Shown here: positions 38,141-50,300 of the stretch, piece after piece
Numbering within the stretch: the stretch's first letter is position 1
Layout of the letters: the number at the start of each line of letters is the position of its first letter
From: Amyelois transitella
Taxonomy: Eukaryota > Arthropoda > Insecta > Lepidoptera > Pyralidae
Length of the DNA stretch: 64,000 nt
Assembly: GCF_032362555.1 (NCBI RefSeq)
Contig: NC_083515.1
Coordinates: 4,561,001-4,625,000 of the forward strand
Direction: 5' to 3'
Notes under the pieces: model-generated
Databases searched by the model: none
Seen by the model: only the letters and a program-made list of their open reading frames with translations
Told to the model about the DNA's origin: nothing
Translations under genes and position numbers: made by a program

Positions 38141-41079
38141 TTCGCAATGGAAATAAAAAACATTACTTCTTTTTGACGTGTAAGGTTATAACATATTTTT
38201 CAATTAAATAAACTATTTTTTCCACCTCTAAGACTAACAACTGGTTTAGCTTCCATGTATTATGTAACAGACAGTAGTTTGTTATTAACTCCTGATCCTA
38301 TTACGTGTATCAGCCTCTCAGAACTGGGCAACTTATAATCATATTAGTTTTAATCCTATCCTTCTCTCCCATTATATTGTTAACGGGAAAGTTATATAAA
38401 GTGTGTTTGATGTATGTAAGTGAGGTTTTCGTTTCGAGTTATTCAATTGAATTAACTGGCCAGAAACCTAAATATATGAGTGATTGTGATGTCTTCATTA
38501 AAGGTTCAACTTTATGTGACAACACTGAAAGTAATCCATAGCATCCACACGTCCTTTTCTGCAAAATTATATCCACCAAAAAGCGAAAGCAAAGATACTA
38601 CACACAGTAAAAATAAATTGCATAAGAATTTAGTTTTGTGATTAATCTCAACATCATCATAAATTTGGCAATTCGAGACACTCAAAAAGTAGAAAAAACT
38701 CACTCGAAGAGTTTTATTAAACTTGTGGGAATTCGGGATATTTTTATTTATTATCTCTGCTCACTTGCTCGGAATGTTGAGGACTGCTGTATTTTTAGAT
38801 TCAGTGTCAAGAATATTGCACCTACCAACTGTCACATGAAATAACTGTATTGAATGAGTCGCTACAATATAATACAATCCGTTCTGCAATGTATAAACGC
38901 GAAGGGTACACGTACAATGTAAAAGGTACCTTTCTTTGTTACATTTTTGTACTTTTACCTGACGTTAATCCCGGTTACGTCCTAACTTAACTCTAGCGGA
39001 GCCCGAGATGCAATTTTTAACCATGATTCTGAATAAGGAAAATCAGGGTTTAATACGAAATAACGAATCGGCTCACGTCCGACCACCGCACGACTTACCA
39101 TAATAATCATGCTTCAAGCCTAATGTTTTCAATTTCATCAAACTTTTAAGCAAAATCGAAAGTATTATAGGATAATAAAATAATAAACATAATTAAACTA
39201 CACGCTCATGACGATTTAGAGGCAAATCGGCTCATAATTTTTAATGTTTACGGCTTTACGCTAAGATGATTGAATGAAATTGTCTAAGTAGTATAATTTT
39301 ATGTCTTTGATTATTTCTAAGTATTACTTTTTGTATTTTTAAATTTACCATGACAATATTTTTTTCTGCTTTCTGTCCCTTTCGGCTTGCTTTTCTTGAT
39401 TCGACAAGGTAGTACAGCTTACGTTAAAAGTAATGAGCAAAAGCAGGTTTACAAAAAAAGCAAAAAGCAAGCAATTACTTAATTTTCCAAGAATTCACTT
39501 TACTGTTTGCTTATTTTCTTCGTGGTAATAATTTTCTTTCATGTTCATGTACAAAACAGGTGCAGAACAAATTTACGCCCTTTTTCATAATTGAATATTT
39601 GACCTATGCTGTTGGAATTGATATTGAATGGCTATCGAAATAAAGACTATGAAAATTCTTTAAATAAAAAATTACCTTATATACAAAAATAATTTTGAGA
39701 GTAAATGAAACACAAAATAGATGGCTCAAGCATTAAATACCAACATTCCACTATATGTTTGCAAAAATACATAGAGATCGCTGCAGTGGTTTTGTTATGA
39801 ATAGTGGACAAACATACCTTCACAATAAATGCCATTTAAAACAGAAAAAAATTGTCCATCATATTTATAAGTCGGACTGTGTTAGACAAATGATCGTGAC
39901 AATATTTTTGTAAACACCGAAGCTTTCTTACTCGTTTTAATTTGTTGGCTAAATAGATTTGTTTATTCCGAGGCGCGACGGCGGCAAGGCGCCTGTCGTC
40001 TCAGCCGGTCTGTTTACTGAAGCTATCACAGGTCTATATTAATTTTTACCTTGCTTCTTTAAAAGGAGTGTCGCTTTCTATGAGTAGCGAAGAAATAGTT
40101 AAGTTGAAAGAAATCTGCATGAAAAAAAATATGAAATATAGAAGGGACAGGCCAAAAAATCTTAAATAAACGGTTAAAAACAACGATATATGAGCCAATG
40201 GACCAAAAATTGAGGACGTCGAAGACCGGACAAAGTGAAGGCCTTGTAGCATTGCGGTGGAGAGTGAAGCCGCAAAAAGAGAGAGAGGGGAAGTAAAGAG
40301 AACCCGCTCTCCAATTTTAGAGGCTGTGGACGCAACTGACACAACACGCAAAACAAGACATCATCAACTTTCTTAGACAATCTGATTGTTCATTTAAGAA
40401 TCATTCGTGGCCATAAGCCAAAAAGTGGGTAGGTGCTGAGATATGTGGTAACTGTAACGCTACATTACTCATACAGTTTACTATCTTGACATTTTAAACA
40501 GCAGTAAAACATTGGCTGTTAAATTACGATATAGTTGGAATAAAGATATTTATCAATTTGATTACAACTCAAATTGTAATTTCTAACATTTTAATCATAT
40601 TAACAAACATTTTAACGAAAAACACAATTGTTTTCAAATAAAAAATAACGTTAATTTTTATACGTGTTGATTTTCCTTTTCTCTTTAAAACATAAAAAAA
40701 TGGATCAATAAATCTTCATAATATTGGTGATTATGAAAGGGGAGTAGGTATTATATTTTTGTAATATTAGATTAAGTAATAAAATTATTCAACTCTGTTT
40801 AAACGTCCATAAAATTATATAAATTACCAAATAATGTACAACTGTTGCATAACTGAGTGACTAAATAATCAATTAAAAAAAGGGTAAACAAGTGCTTAAC
40901 CAATACAAATGTGTGTAAGGAAATGAAATTTGCCATATTATGTTCCTTGGGGATTTTAGAACGAAGGGAAGTACTAACAGAGCATATCCGGAAAGCCCCA
41001 TGGGAACCGGAAATTAACACATAAATGTATCCCGAATTCTATGGATAAACATGGAAGTATGGATAACGTAACATTTGTC

Positions 41080-41240
41080 ACGACTTTGTTCCTTACGAGG
41101 TGGACAGGGACAATAGTCTGAAAAAACTCTAAAGCTTCATTCAGGTGGATGGTTTAATGATGGAATTAAGACTTGGATAGTGACAGGTAGCGTGTCCATC
41201 GCCTAAAAAAAGAATTTTTAGTTTATTAGCCTCTCCCTTT
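41080..41240 (-). repeat. family A repeat
   Basis: CCTTACGAGGTGGACAGGGA, CATTCAGGTGGATGGTTTAA, TAGTGACAGGTAGCG and CCATCGCCTAAAAAAAG-like blocks match family A on the minus strand. Confidence 0.6.
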
Positions 41241-42246
41241 TTTGGATTTTACAAACTCTCTTCATACAGTCTCTTCATCACTACCAGACCAACATGAAAG
41301 CTTGCTCTAAGGGAATGTGACTATTCTCTTACTCACCTTTAACGACATATATGGAAATTGAATGAAGTGATTCTATTGTAGGGACATGTAATTTTTTGTG
41401 ATAGTTAGCATTGATAGTAAAATAAGAAATGTTGTCAGCTGATGACATAGATTGATATTTTGATTTCTGTAGCTGATGTCAACACAATCTGGGTTTATGC
41501 AAAGGTAGTACAATATCACTTCCACGTTATCGTTATCAGTAACCACTGAACAACTACAGATATCAATGCTATTGAATGTTAGAGCTTTCGTAACATCTTT
41601 TTGTAAAGTTCCTTTTTTTATGTCTGCAATTGCTGATGATAGCAAGTAAAATTTTTAATTAATATTTACGTGGCTTTCGTTTATAAGAATTCTTGTCACT
41701 TGGTCAATGCTTGAAATGTTTAATCATGAAGAGAGTTATGAACGTGGATGAAGCGAAAGAAGTGTGCTGGGATCGTGGCAAGTGGAAAGATGTGGTCTCC
41801 GAGAATGAGGTGTGATTTATGTATGTATGGTCAATGCTGCAAGAAATAATTATTGATGATGATTGTGATGTGTAAATAAACTGATAAGCTTCGTGAAGCA
41901 TTATTGTATACAATCAAACTATAAGAAAATCAAACTGTACGTAAAAAGTACCCCACTTAACTTAACTTTTTTACTTTAGGCAAAAATATTCAAATGAGGA
42001 AAAGAATTTTCCTGGCAAGTCCGAATTTTAAACTATGAAATGACTTAAGCTATGAAAAAAATTTGTTGATTTTTGCGTTTACAATGTAGGTAACAATTAT
42101 CAATTAGTTATTCCTAAATTTATATGGTTTATAATTAAATCCCTAAGGTTCACCAGGTTGGTCTGTGTTATATACATTGTAGGTTACCAGCCCATATGTG
42201 CCAGGTGCTTCTTATCCCGTAAAATGTGATAGTCAATCAAGAGAAA

Positions 42247-42515
42247 GGCTTTAGAGCGTCGGTGGTCTAATCGGTAAGGTACCCGGTTAAAATGCATGTT
42301 ATACATGCTATTTTCGAATCGAAATCGAACATCGTGAGAAAACAGTACGGGTTTGGTTCCCCGGCAAAGGTTGCAGAGGCCAGACGGGAGTCGCTTCGTG
42401 TAAAAACCTGACTCCAGGACCAGGATCCAGGATCCATGGTCAAAGGCATACCCCGGGCTCCTCTTAAGAGTCATGAGGATACAACCGGGGTAAAACCAAG
42501 AGGAAGAAGAAATAA
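42247..42515 (+). repeat. SINE-like family C, near full length
   Basis: GTCGGTGGTCTAATCGGTAA at the head resembles a tRNA box A. ATTTTCGAATCGAAATCG may be box B. The body carries GTCGCTTCGTGTAAAAACCT and CCAGGATCCATGGTCAAAGG, and the tail runs through ACCAAGAGGAAGAAGAAATA. An opposite-strand copy is at 50757-51060. Confidence 0.65.
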
Positions 42516-42844
42516 GAGAAAGGCTGATAAACTTGGAAATTGTAGGCGACCAAGTTACCTGTAACTTTCTCTAAATAAAAATTCCTTCCTTTACGCATCC
42601 AGATATCCGTAGGCTTCTAGTTTTCTAACATTTGGCTCTATCTACTCCTCGAGGAATAAAAACAATAATTATATGTAATTATGTATGTGAAAATAATTAA
42701 TTACATATTCTCGACATATGCTTTCTCATCACTGATCTTATTGTATTCACGATTACATTCTCATAATGTTGGTTTCAAAGTTTTTGATCTGCTAAAGACA
42801 GTGATATGTCATTGTACATCATCCACTAAGCGTCGCATCAATCT

Positions 42845-43055
42845 TTGGTTGTGTCCACACCTTTTAGAAGAGAAACCTAGGATCTAATTTGAGTTGGTCA
42901 GGATTATTAGCTTGTAATGACTTCTGAATTACCTCGGCATCTGCAGGGGAATCTAATCCATAATGGATCATGGTTATACATCCAATTGCCTAAATGTTTC
43001 CTCACAATAAAAGCATTAGTTAGCAATCAAACTACCTTGTATTTTGTTAACCTAC
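42845..43055 (-). repeat. degenerate SINE-like family C
   Basis: GCATCTGCAGGGGAATCTAA, CATGGTTATACATCCAATTG and TAGTTAGCAATCAAACTACC parallel 50870-51000. Confidence 0.45.
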
Positions 43056-43338
43056 TTTTTTCTACAACGACTTTGTTTATTCTGATGTTTTACATTATAA
43101 TTTTGTGAACAATAAAATGGTCTTTATTTTTAGCATATTCCCCTGTCTCTACCCAGATACCAACATTCATTGTTTATTCAAAAACGTTCATGCTTACAAC
43201 TCGTTACAGTACCTACTACTGTCGTAAAACAAGGTGGAGCAGACAAAAATAAATTAATTATCGTCGATTCTGAAAAATAGTTCTACCCAAACACAATTTT
43301 AACAACAAAAAACTATGAAAGTACATTCTGAAACTAAC

Positions 43339-43590
43339 CTGTTGATGCGCTGTTTTTTTCTATAACGCGAACGTACTATATCAAGAACATTCAATAAATT
43401 GAGTCATCGTATAAAGGTAATTACACATATTTGCACAGATTTTCGAATTAAGAATTACAAACACAATATTTCCATGTGGCGTTTTGTTTCGTGCTAAAAA
43501 CAGATGCGCGCGATCGAGGAGCGTTGGTTAGCTCGACTGACGTACGGCGGACTGGTCCCGGCCAAATTTATTTCACGACTGATTCGTTTC
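43339..43590 (-). promoter_or_regulatory. candidate leader exon and promoter of the claudin-like gene
   Basis: On the minus strand CATCAACAG|GTTAGT forms a donor at 43338/43339. Upstream of it lies a block of higher GC with several TCAGTC initiator-type matches (near 43532 and 43578) and no long frame. The claudin-like start exon needs such a leader. The first base of the neighbouring SLC13 gene lies about 0.7 kb away on the other strand, so the two promoters would be divergent. Inferred from signals only. Confidence 0.35.
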
Positions 43591-44313
43591 TGATTCTGAT
43601 TTTTGTTCCCGAGTTACGTCTACGCCCTCGCTGAAACGTTTGGGCAACACGGTGTTTAGGTTGAATGGTTAAAAGATTTTAGAGAAAGCATTTTGGGAAT
43701 GATGTCTATAAGATTATTGTTAAAAAATATCTTCGTAATACTCAATTACTCTCTTTATATTATATTGTAATAATTGATTCTCTCTTTAGTTACTTTTGTC
43801 AGAGACATGGGTTCAAATCCAAACAATGTACCAGTGACTCTTTTCTCCGTTATGTACATTAGCTTGAGTGTACATAACGGACCAATGTGTATGGTAAGGG
43901 AAAACATCGTAGCAAAACACTAAAAAACCTATGAACCTAAGTGAGTGTTGAGGAATTAGGGATCTCAGACTACGAAAATATTGGTCCAACAAAATATAAT
44001 TGATACCATGTCCAATGCCTCACACTATTATTGTTTCGATTTGTATAGTTCAAAACATAGTTCAGCTTAACCTTAATTTGATACTTATACTTTTTGCATA
44101 GGCTTTTCCATAAATTTAGCATTTAGATTTTTCAGCAGCTTTGAAATTAGAATTTTCAAAACAAGTTCTTTAAACTGTCAGACGAATTGATTGTCCTTTA
44201 CTTAGGCCGCATATGTCAATTAATTAGTTTTAGATTACTAGTCTTCTAACTAATGAAATAAGTAAGCTTTATAACGTTTTTCGTGAAGATACTTGAATAC
44301 ATCGTACACAAAA

Positions 44314-47300
44314 ATGTATCTGCTGTAAGTGCATTTCACATCATTACTAGTTTTGCACATGACTTGACTTGCTTAGATAGCCAGTCATCATCCATCATCA
44401 TTTAGCCGTTCAATCTCCGAGCTAGGCTACAGACTGACTTTTTCTCAATCGTTCACTCCTAGCAGAGTGGTCGTGATCATGAATTATCTATGAAGGAGAA
44501 GGAGGTAAAATCTTTTGGCATACCTCTCAATGGAGTGGTCCTATCCTTTTTGTATTGGTACCGGGAACTACTCGGCACTGATCTGAAATACTACAATGAT
44601 TGTTAATTTGATAATTGATGAAATAAATTATTATTTATTTACTTTCTATAGGAGAAGTCCGCCAGACCCTGATCTAACAATCCTTCAAAAGCTGAAGGTA
44701 TTTTTCGCGGGTCATTGGAAAGGTGTCGTGATATTTGTTACGCCACTAGTTTTCTTGTTCATGATAGTTGGTGGAAAACCGGTAAGATAATTATTAACTT
44801 CATTATAAAAAGTATTTTGTTAACTAACTTCGAAATAAGGAGGAGTTCTCAATTCGTCGAAATCTTGATATACATAAGGTTACTGTTTTGATTAGGTAGG
44901 TAGGTACTTAAGTACAAGCACGAGTTAACAGATTTCAAAAAAAAGTTTTTTGAAAGTGTTTTCAATAAAAAAAAAGAATTAATGATACTTCCAAGTTGGT
45001 CGCGAGGTCATCTTAAATTCAGGTTTCTGATAATTAACGTTTTGCAGAAATTTAGAAAATCAAATAAAAATCTTAAGTAGAGTTAGAAACGAATAAATTG
45101 TTTCAATTATTATAGTTTTATAATGTATTGAATATTTGAAAAAATACCCTACATGCCTCTACATTTTGTTTTTATGGCATAGATTTCTTTCCGGGGTGGG
45201 CATAAAAAGTCAAAACTAATGTAGTTATGGTAAATTAAAAAAAAAAATTGTTTCTTACTTTTAAACTTGTTTTCTACAGACTTACAACTGGTGTGGATAC
45301 ACCCTTATAATAATGGGTATATTTTGGATGACCGAATGTCTGCCGCTGCCTATTACTGCGCTTTTACCGTTGGTCATATTTCCTCTCGGCGGCGTGATGA
45401 GTACCATTGAAACTGCTTCGTGTTATATAAATGTAAGATATTAAATTCTATACGAGTTATAAAGGATGATGACGATATTCGAGGGAGGAAATATTGTAGA
45501 GGTAGTATAGTGGTAAAAATATCCGACTCAAAAGTGTAAGTTCCACAATACGCATCATGGTCTCCTGCCACTGCCTCTTTGTACATGTACTGCGCATTTG
45601 ATCATGTTACTATTTTCTGAGTTACTGTTGGTTGCCCAGAGAGTATATCGCCTACGAAACGCAGATTATACATTTCTATTCGGCCCCACTGTACATTAGT
45701 AAGAATTATAAACGATGCTCTTACGATGACAGAAAACTTTGTGAATAAAATAGCACATTCAGCATATTGAATATGGATTGTGTTGTGATCCAAGTTTTGG
45801 AAGGATATTTTTTCTGTTGAATGTTTGGCAAGTCAGATTAAGAATAACCAGCTTTTTCCAATTTAAATCTGTAGTTATTTATACCTCTGGGCTTTTTGAC
45901 AAACGCTAAAAGAATTATGATAAGTTTGATTTTTTGTTGTCTATATTGTTAGCAATTGAAATCTCTAACTAAATTCTAAACAATAAATTCAACCTTTTCT
46001 ACTTCTTTCGCACATCATAAGCTTTAAATTATGTAGTTAGTATGTATACATAAATACCAGCAAAATTAAATGAAAAAATTGACTTTAGGATACAGTTCTG
46101 ATGTTCTTAGGAAGTTTGATGCTGGCATATTCAGTGGAGCAGTCTGGCCTTCACAGGCGCCTTGCATATTGCACTATCAGGACGATTGGATACTCCCATG
46201 TCAAGTAAGTAAATAAAAACTGTTGCAACGTTGTAACAAAACTTCTGGTTTTGTCGAGTTTGTGTTGTCTTAAATAACTTACTTATGCCCACAACTTGGC
46301 TTGTACAAATCGGGAAGTTCCATTCTTCCTGTTCCTAAATCCTTTGTTGGTGCTCCTTTATTCTGTAGGCATAAGTAGTGATTGCATTTTTTTATATTTC
46401 GTAGTACCTAGTTAAAAGTAAGCCATCTGCATAATTCCAGTAGTAAGCCTTATGCAGATGGTTGATGATGGTGCATGCTATATATAGTGTTAAGTTGCTA
46501 GCCCATCTCCTAGTCTATTCGAAAAAAGGGAGTAGTTGGTTACCTTTTTATCTTCCCTATTCGCTCATTTATATCTTTTTTAGGTTATTACTGGCCATTT
46601 GTATTGTGACAACTTTCGTCTCGATGTGGATCACGAACACCGCGGCCACTACCATGATGGTGCCAATCATATTTGCTATACTTCGTGTTTTTGATTCGGT
46701 TCGTAAAGAATTGTAAAAATATATTTTACTTTTACGCGTAAAACATGTCAGATTTTCAAAATCAGTGAAATTAGTTTTTATGAGAACTGCTCTTTTTTTA
46801 AACGGTTTTATTAGAAACATCACAGCCGATTCGGATCTGATTCATTATATTCTCAGCAGTTTATTTACGCCATACTGCATGTAAATGTTAGAGATAGATA
46901 GTATTTAATTGGATTTATTTTAGAATTTTAACGTCAATGTTTTATTTTCTCTCGTCTGTCCATGTATGTTGTCCCTCAGTTCTTCAAAGTGTGTGTTTTT
47001 TTTTAATTACAGCAAGGTATCATAAAAATGTACGAAACTTCACCCGACGGTGAGAAATGCGCATCTGATATTACTGTTTGTTACTTCTGTTGTGCTACAT
47101 ATTCTGCTACAGTAGGTGAGATTGAATTATAGTAAATATTAATTGCACTATGTGCACCTAGGTAAATTATTCTTAGTATACTAGTTAATCTCAATCTCAA
47201 TTATCATTTTTTGAATAGAATGCTTAGAATTGACGGTCTCTGTGGCGTAGCGGTAGCGTGCTTGTCTGTGACACCGTAGGTTTAGGTTCGAATCCCGGTC

Positions 47301-50300
47301 AGGGCATGATGAGAAACAAACTTTCTCTTATTGTCGTGAATGTCTATCTTTTTAAGTATTTATTATAAAATATAGTATCGTTGAGTTAGCATCTCGTAAC
47401 ACAAGACTCGAACTTACTTTGAGGCTAACTCAATTGTTTGGTCATTTCGAGAGAATGAATGATCGCAGGTTGACTAAGCAAATAAACAAGAAAAATGTAA
47501 ATTGAAATGTTGGAAATGGCAGGACAGCGTCCCTTGATCAAAATGGGGACTTTCTGGCGAAAGTTTAGGTCAAACCACCCAAACTTGTTATGGATATGGA
47601 TGAAGCAAAAGGTACAGGTAGCATTTTGTACAAAAAGTAGTACACAAGGATAGAAATAAAAAGGTGCCTTCTTCCCCTTCGGGAACTAGGTATTATTTTA
47701 CAATATGTAAAGCAGGTATATCAAATAGTTGAACAAAGTTGAGTAAGTATTTATTACAAAAAAATTGTTGCATGTTTGATTGTATATTTCAGGTGGTATT
47801 GGTACTTTGATTGGAACTGGTACAAATTTGGTATTCAAAGGTTTATTTGAAACGTAAGTTTTGTATATCAAATTCATAAATTCAATATTGAAAAAGAAAC
47901 GTATTAATTCTTTGTAAGCCAAATAACGACAATGTGAAATAAAAATGTATTTTTTATGTTTTCAGAAAATATCCAGATGTAAAAGAATATTTATCTTTTC
48001 CTTTATTCTCTGGTTTTGGAGTGCCCTATATGATTATATTGGAGCTATTCGTGTATCTATGCTTATCATTTCAATACCTAGGACTTGGTAGGTAAGCTTG
48101 AACATTGCATTATCTTTTAGACATACAATTGTTTTACAAATTGAATGAAACTCAAGTTTGGTTCAGCGCTTTAAGTACAGCGTTGCGAAGAACGAGATTA
48201 TGGTGGCCCAGGATAAAGCTACTGAAGAAGGTTTATCCGGCAGTGAGTTTCACGACCCACTTTGGATAAGTCGAACAAGATTGATCATGACCAATTATTC
48301 GAGTATTCTGTATTTAATGTCCTTTATTGTAGACCTAAGAGTAAAATTGCTCAAAAAGTGAAGATAACGGATAAAGCAAAACTGGCGACACAAAGAGCAA
48401 TTGCAGATGAAGTGAAAAAAATGGGGAAAATAACGTTTCACGAAATTGTGAGTACCCCAAAATTTATAGCCTTTTATGTTTTCTTCTTCATTCTGTCGTT
48501 CACTTTACGTTGTCATCTTCACTCACCGAGAAGAGCTCCGGAATGTTGCGTCTTTTGATCATGACCATGGATTAAGTTAGGTTTCTACATGAGGTGACTC
48601 ATGCTGACCTCTTAAACCTTGGCCGAGTAACTTAAAAGCTGCACTATTCACTAAATACATACATAATATCACGCCGCTTTCCTCTAAGGTCTTTCCATTT
48701 GCCACGATATCTGCATACTTTTTCGCTTCAACCACATTCATAACTGACCTGAACTTTGCCAGGACGTCCTTAATTCTTAATTCTACTTTTAGATGGTGCT
48801 AATACTATTTGGAGGAGCAATTATTGCCTTCTTTTGTAGATCTCCTGAAATGTTTACTGGCTGGGGTGATACACTTGAAAGCTATTTTAATGTGAGCAAG
48901 AGAACGTACGTATGCCTTTTATTATGTTATATACCTCTTTTTTTAAAACGAGGTTTTTAGGAAATTGTCTGTATTACTTTTGAAGATTTTTTCTCTCTCT
49001 GTGCAACATCTCACTGAAATTGGTTAGTTTGTGTTTATTCGTTATAACATAGAAATACACATATCATCCTGCGGTAAACTTTAATTTTGTTTCTACCGTT
49101 TCAGTGGAAATTTCCTGAAAAAATAAGAGTAATGCTACTTCTTTTGTTTTGTCTTAATTTTGAAGTTTTCTCTCTATATTAAGTTATTACAAAATATTTC
49201 TTTTCCCAGCATAAGAGACTCTGCACTCTCGACATTTGTTTTATTCCTTATGTTCCTGCTTCCAGCGACTTTAACATTCTTCAAAAATTGCACTGCTAAA
49301 TGTAAGTTTATTTCTAAACGTTCATGAAAAAAAGATTAAATTAATTTTCTAATATTCTATTATCGTGCTCCTGACTAATATTTTAAAGGAAAGTAATGTT
49401 TGCTACATTTCATCGAACGATACAGAAAATGGAGAAGTACTAGAGAGAAAAGTGAAGGGATCAGATGACAAAATTTTTTTATTAACTATTCCATTCCAAA
49501 TTTTTTAGTATAATAGATAGATAAAACTCTTTATTGCACCATAAGAGTAAAACATACAAAGGCGGACTTATTGCTAAAGCAATCTCTTCCAGTCAACCTT
49601 TGGGTGGAAGGGAACCAAACAGGAGATTGGCGTTGGCGCAGAGCAAGATAAATAAATGTATATAATAAGTAGCATATTTTACGGTAGGGAACGAGAACTG
49701 GTAGAACATTGATATGTCAGTCAGTCATCACATTGTTCTTTTTTAAATTTAGATAAAAAGACGACAGTGAGTGCTATACGCACAGCCCAAACCGCTGTGT
49801 GTTAAAAAATGGTTTATATGCTCTCTCTAGTCTAAGAAAGGATTTCCCAAAATTCTGGCGGAAAATTAACGGGCCCATTCCGTTTACGCGGGCAGAGCCA
49901 CAGACGCACATATACTTAAAATTGTGAATATAATGAAACGAAACGCAACTTCGTTTATTTTATGAAAAACGTTACTATATTTTGTATGTAAATATGTGCG
50001 TAACCAATATTTTTCTTTTTATTTAGTTCATGAACATCTACCAACGGCTCCAATTAGATCTGTTTTGGACTGGAAAACACTTAATGATGTAATGCCATAT
50101 AGTTACATGTTTCTTTTGGGTAGGTATCAAATATTATATTTGCACTGTATAATGTGTATTTAACAAGACATAGTAGTCAATCATCATCATCCTGACATTA
50201 TTTCCGGTGGTGAACTCACATCTTTGGAAAGAATTATTGATTTTGTTACTATGATCGTAATCAATGAAAAATGGAATGGGACAATGGAATAATGATATTC

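Larger units (their letters stand above)
37746..43338. other. probable leader intron of the claudin-like gene
   Basis: Repeat-rich sequence between the acceptor at the claudin-like start exon and the proposed leader exon. It contains family A copies (37795, 41080), family C copies (38066, 38955, 42247, 42845) and otherwise AT-rich filler. The open frames here show no splice context or recognisable protein. Confidence 0.4.

Noticed and set aside
44517-44530. ATGAAGGAGAAGGAG followed by GTAAAA as start exon of SLC13 copy 1.
   Set aside because: It ends in phase 0, while the next exon needs two bases of a split codon; it also adjoins a repeat fragment.
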